A DNA stretch of 19,912 nucleotides from JAZRUF01 sp045636205 (GCA_045636205.1 JAZTXE010000097.1:1-19912); one strand, 5' to 3'; shown: positions 1 to 6,757, counted from the stretch's first letter. The notes: a model not told the origin generated them from the sequence alone. Numbers and translations are program-made.

Positions 1-61
1 AACCCCAAACCCGCGCCGGCAAGCCTCGGTCTGCCCTGCGTTTGAATTTTTTTAAGATCAA
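1..61. other. Unassigned left edge of the window
   Basis: The first 45 or so bases are clearly richer in G+C than what follows, then the sequence becomes T-rich before the hairpin at 62-86. All forward frames stop by about base 75, so this may be the 3' end of a gene that lies mostly outside the window, with the hairpin as its terminator. Too little is present to name a product. Confidence 0.2.
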
Positions 62-86
62 AAAAGAGCCCTAGAAGGGCTCTTTT
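62..86. terminator. Bidirectional intrinsic terminator
   Basis: A 10-bp perfect stem (AAAAGAGCCC at 62-71 with GGGCTCTTTT at 77-86) closes a 5-base loop, with A-rich sequence on the left and T-rich on the right. It can end transcription in both directions. On the minus strand it lies just after the stop of the four-cysteine gene at 101-316, so it most likely ends that unit. It could also end a rightward gene entering from the left edge. Confidence 0.8.
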
Positions 87-100
87 AAAAGTTCAGGAAA

Positions 101-316
101 TCAACCGATTTTAAAATCCTCTGCTGTAAAACACTCGGTATCCACTACTGTGGGTTCGGGCGGGATACGCTTTGTAGGATCGTATTTGTATTTTCTGCAG
201 TGGTAATTTGTTGATACAATGCCGTGCTTGGGGCATATAACCTGCTCGTTGCCGATTGGCTTAGAGTGCACACAATATATGCAGTAGGGTTCTATCTCTT
301 TGCTGAATATCTTCAA
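101..316 (-). CDS. Small four-cysteine (putative zinc-binding) protein, 71 aa
   Basis: Function not recognised. The protein is soluble and has Cys12, Cys15, Cys28 and Cys40 in a CxxC-x12-C-x11-C arrangement, suggesting one zinc site or a redox cluster; there is no signal peptide or membrane segment. The start codon is TTG, supported by a perfect GAGGAGG Shine-Dalgarno at 324-330 with 7-base spacing. It lies 41 bases downstream of the YlbJ-like gene on the same strand and before the terminator at 62-86, so the two are probably co-transcribed. The good ribosome binding site and the ordered cysteines argue that it is a real gene despite its length. Confidence 0.7.
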   Translation of the reverse strand: MKIFSKEIEPYCIYCVHSKPIGNEQVICPKHGIVSTNYHCRKYKYDPTKRIPPEPTVVDTECFTAEDFKIG

Positions 317-357
317 GGAAAAACCTCCTCACTCATTCTCTTATATATCAATATACA

Positions 358-1503
358 CTATTTTCGGATATTTTTCCAGTCATTTTGCGAAATTTCATAA
401 AAAATTATCAGCAAAAAAATTGCCAACAGCATGAAAGCGCCTGCAGCGGCACTGATAAGACCTGAATTTAAAATGGAAGCTGAGTTTTTTATTGCGATTG
501 CGGGCGCAAAAGTGAGTACTGAATTTTTTATTATGTTTGTTTTCATGATAATTGCCATGAGGATTGATGAAATGACTGCGTGCAGGCCCTTCCCGATTAT
601 GTAAGGCTTCATGGATAGTTTTTTATTAATTATCGATAATGTCTGAAAATGAATTGATACACCCGCCCAACCGATAAGAAATGCTGAAGTTATTATATGA
701 GTGTTAATACTACCGCTGCATTGTGCAAGAGAGGTTAACCCATTTGTTACCTCTAACAGCCCGATGCAAATTTGTTTTGCGAGGTCGGACGAGGTCGGTA
801 AAAGAACCGTAAGAGGATTAAATACGTTGTATATATCAAGAAGTTTAATTATAACTGAAAATGATACTACGAATGCACTAACGTTAATGCATGAATGAAC
901 AGCAGATTTTACAGAGTTGGAAAACGAAGAGGGTAGACTGCATATAACCGAGGGCGAAGTCCTATGTATTGAGGTTGTTTTTTCATCTTTTTTGTAAAAA
1001 CGGAAAAGTATGCCTATTATTATACATGAAATTATGTGTACAGCGTAAAGAATCATGCCTATTCTTACATCGCCCAATATCCCTGCCCCTGCAACGCCGA
1101 TTATAAAACCCGGGCCTGAGTTGTTGCAGAAGGCTAAAAGACGCTCGGCTTCGGTTTTAGTGCAGAGATCTTTCTCATATAGCGAAAGCGCACATGAGGC
1201 TCCTATAGGATACCCTCCTATCAGTCCTAAAACCAATGCGGAAGCACATGCTCCATTTGTTTTAAATAAAGTCATCATTACTCTTTCTACAGGTTTTCCT
1301 ATATAAGCAGCAATACCGGTATCTACTATAACTCCGGACAAAATGAAGAAAGGAAAAAGGGAAGGAATAACAGTTTGAACACACATCGAAATACCGTGCC
1401 TTACTGCATCTGCGGTTTCTGCAGAGTGCGCAATAATGCCACATGCGAATAAGCCTACAAAGAGGATTGTAACGGTAAATTTTGAAAGTTTTTTTCTTAA
1501 CAC
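358..1503 (-). CDS. ylbJ: YlbJ-like sporulation integral membrane protein (nucleoside-recognition/Gate domain)
   Basis: A 381-residue polytopic membrane protein. It shows family hallmarks: a first membrane helix near residues 9-26, the CVQTVIPSLFPFFILSG block at 41-57, GLIGGYPIGA at 93-102 and AERLLAFCNNSGPGFIIG at 119-136, then further hydrophobic helices to the C-terminus. These fit the YlbJ family, which is needed for spore formation in Bacillus subtilis under sigma-E; the transported substrate, if any, is unknown. The open frame continues upstream to 1650, but the start chosen is GTG at 1503-1501 because a GAAGGTGG-like ribosome binding site lies just before it and the upstream extension has no good site. 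A sigma-E-like promoter fits at 1526-1554. Related nucleoside-recognition membrane proteins such as SpoVV-type proteins are an alternative name. Confidence 0.78.
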   Translation of the reverse strand: MLRKKLSKFTVTILFVGLFACGIIAHSAETADAVRHGISMCVQTVIPSLFPFFILSGVIVDTGIAAYIGKPVERVMMTLFKTNGACASALVLGLIGGYPIGASCALSLYEKDLCTKTEAERLLAFCNNSGPGFIIGVAGAGILGDVRIGMILYAVHIISCIIIGILFRFYKKDEKTTSIHRTSPSVICSLPSSFSNSVKSAVHSCINVSAFVVSFSVIIKLLDIYNVFNPLTVLLPTSSDLAKQICIGLLEVTNGLTSLAQCSGSINTHIITSAFLIGWAGVSIHFQTLSIINKKLSMKPYIIGKGLHAVISSILMAIIMKTNIIKNSVLTFAPAIAIKNSASILNSGLISAAAGAFMLLAIFLLIIFYEISQNDWKNIRK

Positions 1504-1525
1504 ATGGCCACCTTCTTTTATAAAA

Positions 1526-1554
1526 AGTATATTCTCAGCATCAGGTAAAATATG
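1526..1554 (-). promoter_or_regulatory. Possible sigma-E-type promoter for the ylbJ-like gene
   Basis: Read on the minus strand there is CATATT (1554-1549), 15 bases, then AATATACT (1533-1526). The Bacillus sigma-E consensus is roughly KMATATT, 12-15 bases, CATACAHT; the -35 matches fully over CATATT and the -10 matches 6 of 8. It would give a leader of about 15 bases before the GTG start. The match fits the known sigma-E control of ylbJ, but short AT-rich motifs arise by chance, so this is a proposal. Confidence 0.35.
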
Positions 1555-1600
1555 AGTATGTAAAAAAATAAAAAAATTTGGCAAAAACACGTTTGTTGGT

Positions 1601-1629
1601 TTGAAAACAGAGCGATAACGTGGTATAAT
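1601..1629 (+). promoter_or_regulatory. Strong sigma-A-type promoter reading into the repeat island
   Basis: TTGAAA at 1601-1606 and TATAAT at 1624-1629 are separated by exactly 17 bases, and the -10 is extended by TGG (TGn). This is near the vegetative consensus. Transcription would start near 1636, inside the first hairpin of the array at 1628-1784. The first rightward gene begins only at 2077, so the RNA would carry about 440 bases of repeat-derived leader unless it ends earlier. Confidence 0.6.
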
Positions 1630-1784
1630 GAATTTGCAAAGCAAACTCAATGAATTGCCTTACGGCGTGCATTGAAATCTGCGATTTCATGAATTGTACT
1701 TCGTGCATTATAAAGGCAATTCATGGAGCGAAGCGAGAATTCATGGCGGAACGCCAATTCATGACAACAAAGTTGTCAATTCAT
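1628..1784. repeat. Array of small hairpins spaced by ATGAATT / AATTCAT words
   Basis: Three copies of ATGAATT (1628, 1650, 1689) are followed by four copies of its reverse complement AATTCAT (1718, 1738, 1756, 1778). Between them lie short palindromes with 3-base loops: TTTGC-aaa-GCAAA (1633-1645), TGAAATC-tgc-GATTTCA (1673-1689), TGTAC-ttc-GTGCA (1695-1707, one G-T pair), TGGCG-gaa-CGCCA (1744-1756) and TGACAAC-aaa-GTTGTCA (1762-1778). A 12-bp inverted repeat (1650-1661 with 1713-1724) encloses part of the array. No open reading frame is implied. It looks like a modular palindromic intergenic repeat. Confidence 0.75.
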
Positions 1785-1802
1785 TAAAATTAATTGTCAT
1801 CT

Positions 1803-1819
1803 AAATCGTTCACTGATTT
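1803..1819. repeat. Small inverted repeat between the two repeat elements
   Basis: AAATC (1803-1807) and GATTT (1815-1819) can pair around a 7-base loop. It lies between the hairpin array and the MITE-like element and may be the edge of either. It is weak and A/T-rich. Confidence 0.3.
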
Positions 1820-1832
1820 TAAAGTTTGAGAT

Positions 1833-1997
1833 GTAAGGGGCAAAAAGCCTTCCCTTTGAGGGGAAGGTGGACCGCTTGCGGTGGATGAGGGGGCAAAGCA
1901 ATAACGATTGCTGCGCAATCTACACCTCATCAGTCACTTCGTGACAGCTTCCCCTCAAGGGGAAGCCTTTGAGAAAACAAAATTTTTTGTCCCTAAC
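1833..1997. mobile_element. MITE-like palindromic intergenic element with nested hairpins
   Basis: The core (1844-1970) has terminal inverted repeats: the left arm AAAGCCTTCCCTTTGAGGGG and the reverse complement of the right arm AAAGGCTTCCCCTTGAGGGG agree at 18 of 20 bases, and each arm is itself a hairpin (CTTCCC...GGGGAAG). Inside are ACCGCTTGCGGT (1871-1882), GATTG-ctgcg-CAATC (1906-1920) and GTCAC-ttc-GTGAC (1933-1945); GATGAGG (1884-1890) also pairs with CCTCATC (1925-1931). Outer flanks GTAAGGGGCAAAAA (1833-1846) and TTTTTGTCCCTAAC (1984-1997) pair at 12 of 14 bases. There is no transposase gene, so it would be non-autonomous. Repeats of this general pattern are familiar in gut Clostridia genomes. 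Confidence 0.75.
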
Positions 1998-1999
1998 TT

Positions 2000-2024
2000 G
2001 ACAAAATCATAACAGAGGTTTGTC
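2000..2024. promoter_or_regulatory. Possible operator-like inverted repeat upstream of the hydrolase gene
   Basis: GACAAA (2000-2005) and TTTGTC (2019-2024) form an inverted repeat with a 13-base spacer, about 50 bases before the hydrolase start. A TTGACA box at 1998-2003 and TATAAC at 2026-2031 flank it, but their 22-base spacing is too long for a standard promoter. A regulator-dependent promoter is possible but unproven. Confidence 0.25.
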
Positions 2025-2076
2025 GTATAACTCTGCTTAATAATCCATATTCAGATTTCATGGAAGGAAAAATGTT

Positions 2077-2976
2077 ATGAACAGTATAAAAAGAAAATGG
2101 TTGGAAGCTTTGGGTACACCGTCTTATGAAATTCCAAAGGAGCCCATAACGTTTATTAAAAAATATGAATACGAAGATTTTGATCTTGAAGTTTATAGGC
2201 AGAGAAATGATCCGAAATCTTCACAACGTGTTATGATGGCTTTTCCTAAAAATCTGACTTCGCCATGTCCTGCGGTCGTTATACCTTTTTACTATCCCGA
2301 AGCAATGCTGGGATTTGACCCTGAAACAGAAGAAACCATTGAGAATTTTTGCGAAATTGCAATGATGAGAGATCTTGTAAAAAAAGGTTATATTACTGCA
2401 AGTGCCGACGCGTATCATATTACATATACAAACAACACTTATAAAAATAATGACTTTTCCCTTTGGGAAGAAGCGGGAACACGCTTAAGAGAAGACAATC
2501 CCGAGTGGAGCGGTGTTGGAAAACTTGTTTCAGATACGACGCTTCTTATTGATGTGGTGGCTTCTGATTTTAGAGTTGACAGTTCACGCATAGCAATTGC
2601 GGGGCACTCTTTAGGTGGGAAAATGGCTTTTTACACCGGTTGTCTCGATGAAAGAATCAAGGTTATTGTTGCCAGTGATTTCGGTATAGGTTGGAATCAG
2701 ACTAACTGGAGGGATATATGGTACTGGCATAATAGTGTGGATCAATTAATAGAAAAACAAATGGATCATTCAGAGCTTTTGGGTGTTGCTGCTCCAAAAC
2801 CGTTTTGCCTGATTGCAGGTGAATTTGACGATGAAAAAAGCTGGGATGTGATGTGCAAAGCCCCCGGATATGATGCTGATTACGGACGGCTGAAAATCAT
2901 CAATCACGCTACTGGTCACAGACCACCGAAATGGGCACTCGATGAGGGGTATGACTTTTTAGAAAAATGGCTGTAA
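2077..2976 (+). CDS. Alpha/beta hydrolase (dienelactone hydrolase / acetyl esterase-like), 299 aa
   Basis: A serine hydrolase of the alpha/beta fold, probably cytoplasmic as there is no signal peptide. The nucleophile elbow GHSLGG places Ser178 as the nucleophile; the acid is probably Asp251 or Asp252 in the AGEFDD segment after a predicted beta strand, and the base His281 (or His277) in NHATGHRPP. This order and spacing fit DLH or acetyl xylan esterase-like enzymes acting on small esters or sugar acetates, but the substrate cannot be read from sequence. ATG 2077 has a GGAAGGA ribosome binding site at 2061-2067. It lies 74 bases before an MFS transporter gene, suggesting the two handle the same imported compound. 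Both genes are AT-rich compared with hppA and lie beside a repeat island, so recent acquisition is possible. Confidence 0.8.
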   Translation: MNSIKRKWLEALGTPSYEIPKEPITFIKKYEYEDFDLEVYRQRNDPKSSQRVMMAFPKNLTSPCPAVVIPFYYPEAMLGFDPETEETIENFCEIAMMRDLVKKGYITASADAYHITYTNNTYKNNDFSLWEEAGTRLREDNPEWSGVGKLVSDTTLLIDVVASDFRVDSSRIAIAGHSLGGKMAFYTGCLDERIKVIVASDFGIGWNQTNWRDIWYWHNSVDQLIEKQMDHSELLGVAAPKPFCLIAGEFDDEKSWDVMCKAPGYDADYGRLKIINHATGHRPPKWALDEGYDFLEKWL

Positions 2977-3050
2977 AGTGTCTTCGGATACGCAAACTAC
3001 TTGCTTGACAAAAACATAAATATAGAAGTGTTAAAAAAGAGAGATGGAAT

Positions 3051-4316
3051 ATGGATAAATATAAACTTGCGAAAAATGCTTGCTATGTAACAGGGGTAAC
3101 AATGGCAATATCGACTAATTTATCACCTCTTTTGTTTTTGACATTCAGAGATATGTATGATTTGTCTTATACTTTGCTTGGGTTTTTGGTGGTAATCAAT
3201 TTTTTTACGCAATTGTTGGTTGATTTGATATTTACATTTTTTACCAAGTATTTCAACATAGATAAAGCGGTAAGAATCACACCTCTTGTTGTGTTTGTGG
3301 GATTGATATTATACGCAGTTTTACCAAAGTTTTTTCCTGATATGACATTTTTGTGGATTGTGATAGGAACAGTAATATTTTCTGTTGCTTCAGGGTTAAG
3401 CGAGGTTTTACTTAGCCCTGTGATTGCGTCAATACCGAGTGAGAATCCCGAACGAGAAATGAGTAAACTCCATTCGATGTATGCATGGGGTGTAGTGGGC
3501 GTAGTAATATTGAGCACATTGTTTTTATCGGTTTTCAGTAGTACGAATTGGATGTATCTTGCCTTGCTTTGGTCAGTTGTGCCATTTATAGCATTTTTAA
3601 TGTTTTTAAAAGCAAAGCTTCCTTCAATAAACAATTTCGAAGGTCAACAAAAGAAAACAAAAATATTCAACAAGGGTATTATATTGTGCACTTTATGTAT
3701 ATTCTTTGGCGGTGCAGCAGAATGTACGATGTCTCAGTGGGCATCAGGATTTATTGAAAACGTAATGGAAGTTCCAAAAGTTTACGGAGACGTTGTAGGT
3801 GTTGCTTTATTTGCGGCATTATTGGGGGCGGGAAGAACCCTGTATTCCAGATACGGAAAAAGAATTATCAATATTTTGCTGTTTGGTATGTTGGGTGCAA
3901 GTATCTGTTATTTTGCAGCAAGTTTGTCATTAAGTCCTGTAATTGGAATTATAGCATGCGCCTTTACGGGTGTTTTTACATCTATGTTGTGGCCGGGAAC
4001 TTTGATTTATGTAGAAGAAAAATTCGAAAACGTATGCGTGGCTGTTTACGCACTTATGGCTGCCGGCGGTGATATGGGAGCATCTCTTGCGCCGCAGTTG
4101 TTAGGAATTGTATCTGATGAATTTAGCTTGACGAGTTTTGCTTTGAAGATTTCTGGAATGTTTAATATAAGTACAGAACAGGTTGGTATGAGAGCAGGAT
4201 TGCTTGTAGCAGGACTTTTCCCTGTTGCTGGTGTTATATGTGTAATTTGTATGAAAAAATATTTTAAGAGACATCCAGGAACAAATGAATCTTTCCATGT
4301 CCTTAAAACCGAATGA
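3051..4316 (+). CDS. Major facilitator superfamily transporter, 421 aa
   Basis: A polytopic inner-membrane protein of about 12 hydrophobic helices and standard MFS length. The two halves are separated by a charged loop around residues 190-206 (SINNFEGQQKKTKIF region), and the second half opens with CIFFGGAAECTMSQWASGFI, a pattern seen in sugar-type MFS members. A likely role is proton- or ion-coupled transport of a small organic compound such as a sugar; the substrate is not determinable. ATG 3051 follows a weak purine-rich AGAGAGATGGA. The gene follows the alpha/beta hydrolase closely on the same strand, and an import-then-hydrolyse pair is the simplest reading. No good terminator follows; a weak inverted repeat is at 4319-4352. 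Confidence 0.85.
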   Translation: MDKYKLAKNACYVTGVTMAISTNLSPLLFLTFRDMYDLSYTLLGFLVVINFFTQLLVDLIFTFFTKYFNIDKAVRITPLVVFVGLILYAVLPKFFPDMTFLWIVIGTVIFSVASGLSEVLLSPVIASIPSENPEREMSKLHSMYAWGVVGVVILSTLFLSVFSSTNWMYLALLWSVVPFIAFLMFLKAKLPSINNFEGQQKKTKIFNKGIILCTLCIFFGGAAECTMSQWASGFIENVMEVPKVYGDVVGVALFAALLGAGRTLYSRYGKRIINILLFGMLGASICYFAASLSLSPVIGIIACAFTGVFTSMLWPGTLIYVEEKFENVCVAVYALMAAGGDMGASLAPQLLGIVSDEFSLTSFALKISGMFNISTEQVGMRAGLLVAGLFPVAGVICVICMKKYFKRHPGTNESFHVLKTE

Positions 4317-4318
4317 TT

Positions 4319-4352
4319 TTTAGTCGTGAATCGACATGAACCATCGACTAAA
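4319..4352. repeat. Inverted repeat after the MFS gene
   Basis: TTTAGTCG (4319-4326) and CGACTAAA (4345-4352) can form an 8-bp stem with an 18-base loop just after the MFS stop codon. No T-run follows, so it is not a convincing intrinsic terminator for either strand. It could stabilise the mRNA end or be a protein-binding site. Confidence 0.35.
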
Positions 4353-4449
4353 CGATTGGTATCTGGATTATACTGCCTTTATACAATTAGTGATACAGAA
4401 TTATTACATCACTTTTTGAGAGCTGAGATTTTATGTCAGGAGAAAAGAT

Positions 4450-4998
4450 ATGATTTGTGAAAAATGCAAAAACGAACTTTCTTACGGAACTAAATACTGC
4501 GGCAGTTGTGGCGAAAAAATCCCGAAAGATGCGTATAAAGAAGAATACGAGGATACGATATGGGCGAAGCTTGATAAAATTAAGGATGAATATGACACGC
4601 TTTTTCTCAAAAAACTGACTGGGAATATTTACTTTAAGATTGTCTGGCTTATTATCGTGCTTGTTTACTTTTTCTTTACCATGTACGGAAATCTTAACGG
4701 AATCAGGCTCAAGGAAAGTGAGTCGTACAAGGTTCAGTATTACGAAAAAGCGGATGAATACTATATCCGTCCCACTGATGAAATTTCGCAGCTTGAGCTT
4801 ATTGTTCCGATAGGCACAGAAAATATTATTTTTACAGCATTTGCAGACGGCAAGGAATGTGACAAAAAAGAATTCACTACGGAAGAATACAAAGAACAGG
4901 GTTATACCGTGGTTTCCAATGAGTACGACTATATATACATAGATGCTCAGAGACGCGGTCAATCTGCCGATAAGGTAAAAGTAATCGTTAAGGGTTAA
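4450..4998 (+). CDS. Zinc-ribbon single-pass membrane protein, 182 aa
   Basis: Function not recognised beyond architecture. An N-terminal zinc ribbon (Cys3, Cys6, Cys17, Cys20, CxxC-x10-CxxC) is followed by an acidic/basic linker, one strongly hydrophobic helix at about 60-80, and an outside domain of about 100 residues rich in beta-prone sequence. The ribbon is predicted to be cytoplasmic and the C-terminal part extracellular, as in TcaA/YvbJ-type proteins. ATG 4450 has AGGAG at 4439-4443. The next gene, 14 bases downstream, has the same ribbon-helix-outside layout but unrelated length and sequence, so the two probably work together in one operon. Confidence 0.75.
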   Translation: MICEKCKNELSYGTKYCGSCGEKIPKDAYKEEYEDTIWAKLDKIKDEYDTLFLKKLTGNIYFKIVWLIIVLVYFFFTMYGNLNGIRLKESESYKVQYYEKADEYYIRPTDEISQLELIVPIGTENIIFTAFADGKECDKKEFTTEEYKEQGYTVVSNEYDYIYIDAQRRGQSADKVKVIVKG

Positions 4999-5012
4999 CC
5001 GGGAGGTGCAAG

Positions 5013-5921
5013 ATGAGTGATTTGCAAATAGCTGAAATCAAATATTGCACGCATTGCGGAAGCACAAACAAAGCTTCCGCGGTTGTCTGCTGTGAATGTG
5101 AAAGAAAAATCATAAATTCATACAGGCCTTTTTATGACTTTCTGAAAAAACATACAAAAGATGATATATCGGGCAATATAACAGATACATTGTTTTCGTG
5201 TCTTAAAAAATTCCTGATGTCTCATATTTACGGTGCGGTTCTTTCTGTCACCATTGTTGCTGCAGCAGTGTCAACGGTATATAGCGTTGAGCCGCATATT
5301 GAGAGAATATCGGAAGTAAATGATAATGCTCATGTCAGCAGTGTTGAGGTAGACGATGTTGATGAATTCATTCAAGAAGATGTGATGCCTGAAATAAAGC
5401 AACTTAGTAGTGACGATTTATACAGTTTTGAGCATTTAACAACTAATTACGACGCGTTTGTTGATGAGTTGCGCACATCAGAGTCATACTGGGATGCGGC
5501 TCAAGGAGAATATGGCAGTGCGTCTGAAATATATGCAGAAAATAATATTGCAGGATTCAATTACGGCGGAGTTCACCAAATGATAGCAAATCCCATATCC
5601 ATGCCGGATTTTTATAGCGACTCTCGTCTTGACGGGATTCATTCTGTCTATTATGCGTCCGACAGATTTTCGGATACCTCTACTGCGGTTACGGGCGAAA
5701 ACTGTACGACTGAAATTGCAAAAAAACTTCTAACCGACGGATACAGAGTTGCTGAATGTAACTATGTTTTGATAGAGTATGCGGGTGAGACCGATTATGA
5801 TTTCACTTCCCATTCAGGCAATGGATTTATAGAAAAGCTCGTGTATAAGTTTGTATATGTTGAGCATGAGGGGAAATGGTATATCGCAGATGACAGGCTG
5901 ATTGAGCATGTGAGAGCATAA
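5013..5921 (+). CDS. Zinc-ribbon membrane-anchored protein with extracellular domain, 302 aa
   Basis: The N-terminus has a zinc ribbon (Cys12, Cys15, then Cys26 or Cys27 and Cys29 in a CCEC run), a cytoplasmic linker, a single membrane helix at about 70-92, and a 210-residue acidic outer domain ending in a KFVYVEHEGKWYIADDRLIE stretch. That final segment resembles the NTF2/DUF4878-like pattern in which a conserved Trp-Tyr follows a charged turn, a weak resemblance only. ATG 5013 has a good GGGAGG site 14 bases after the previous stop, so the pair is almost certainly co-transcribed. A surface sensing or envelope-stress role is inference. Confidence 0.72.
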   Translation: MSDLQIAEIKYCTHCGSTNKASAVVCCECERKIINSYRPFYDFLKKHTKDDISGNITDTLFSCLKKFLMSHIYGAVLSVTIVAAAVSTVYSVEPHIERISEVNDNAHVSSVEVDDVDEFIQEDVMPEIKQLSSDDLYSFEHLTTNYDAFVDELRTSESYWDAAQGEYGSASEIYAENNIAGFNYGGVHQMIANPISMPDFYSDSRLDGIHSVYYASDRFSDTSTAVTGENCTTEIAKKLLTDGYRVAECNYVLIEYAGETDYDFTSHSGNGFIEKLVYKFVYVEHEGKWYIADDRLIEHVRA

Positions 5922-5983
5922 TTTGTAATAATAAGCAAATTTGTGCGGTTATTGAGTTTAAATTTCGGAGTGGTAGTGGTTAT

Positions 5984-6706
5984 ATGCTCGGTGGAAAGAA
6001 AAAAACACTTACTTTCAGTTATGATGACGGTGTAACTCAGGATATACGTCTTATTGAGATTTTCAATAAATATAATTTGAAGGCTACTTTCAACCTCAAT
6101 TCGGAATTGTTGGGACAAGCTTCATCCTTGGTAAAAGATGGTGTATGCGTTGACCATATAAAGAATAAGCCTGAAGATATAAAATACATATACTCAGGTC
6201 ACGAGGTTGCGGTTCATACATTGACTCATCCTAATCTTGTGGATATTGAGGATGATGCAGAGATACTGCGTCAGGTCGAGCAGGATAGAGTTAATCTGTC
6301 AGAGCTTGTCGGTTATGAGGTAACCGGAATGGCATATCCGTGTGGCGGAGTAAATTGTAATGAACGTGTGGCAGATATTATAAAAAACAATACGGTTGTT
6401 GAGTATGCGCGAACGGTGGATGTGACGAAAAGCTTTGAACCGTTTACCGATTTGTATCAATATAAAGGAACTCTTAGCCATCATAAAAATTGGGACATGC
6501 TCTTTGATATGGGGAAAGAGTTTTTGGAACTTAAAGCAGATACTCCTAAGGTTTTCTGTATTTGGGGACATTCGTATGAGTTTGATGTGCATCCCGAGCG
6601 CTGGGAAATGTTTGATGAGTTCTGCAAAATGATGAGTGGTCATTCGGATGTTTTTTACGGCACAAATAAAGAGGTGTTGTGCGGGGGATTTCTCGACAAC
6701 GCATAA
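5984..6706 (+). CDS. Polysaccharide deacetylase (NodB)-family protein, cytosolic, 240 aa
   Basis: Carbohydrate esterase 4 fold, which removes N- or O-acetyl groups from sugars using a metal. Motif 1 is SYDDG (12-16; Asp14 as base, Asp15 metal ligand), motif 2 HTLTH (His78 and His82 as metal ligands), motif 3 AYPCGG (117-122, where many relatives have RxPxG), and a late WGHSYEF (194-200) carries the conserved His-containing motif. There is no signal peptide or membrane anchor, so unlike wall-acting members it should work in the cytoplasm on a soluble substrate. ATG 5984 follows GGAGTGG at 5967-5973. It is 62 bases after the zinc-ribbon pair; co-transcription is possible but not shown. Confidence 0.85.
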   Translation: MLGGKKKTLTFSYDDGVTQDIRLIEIFNKYNLKATFNLNSELLGQASSLVKDGVCVDHIKNKPEDIKYIYSGHEVAVHTLTHPNLVDIEDDAEILRQVEQDRVNLSELVGYEVTGMAYPCGGVNCNERVADIIKNNTVVEYARTVDVTKSFEPFTDLYQYKGTLSHHKNWDMLFDMGKEFLELKADTPKVFCIWGHSYEFDVHPERWEMFDEFCKMMSGHSDVFYGTNKEVLCGGFLDNA

Positions 6707-6757
6707 AATGTTTTTACAAAGTATAAATAAAATAATCAGATAAGCGGGAAGGTTATT

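Noticed and set aside
1504..1650. Upstream extension of the ylbJ-like open frame to an ATG at 1650
   Set aside because: The extra 49 residues lack a ribosome binding site and run through a promoter-like and A/T-rich region; the GTG at 1503 has a good site and starts a typical membrane-protein N-terminus.
1628..1997. CRISPR array
   Set aside because: The repeated unit is only 7 bases, changes orientation, and the intervening sequences are palindromes rather than unique spacers of constant length; no cas genes are present.
3167..3634. A 155-residue leftward open frame opposite the MFS gene
   Set aside because: It is antisense to conserved membrane helices of the transporter and lacks a ribosome binding site or known domain.
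4319..4352. Intrinsic terminator after the MFS gene
   Set aside because: The 8-bp stem has an 18-base loop and no T-run after it on the plus strand, so it was listed only as an inverted repeat.
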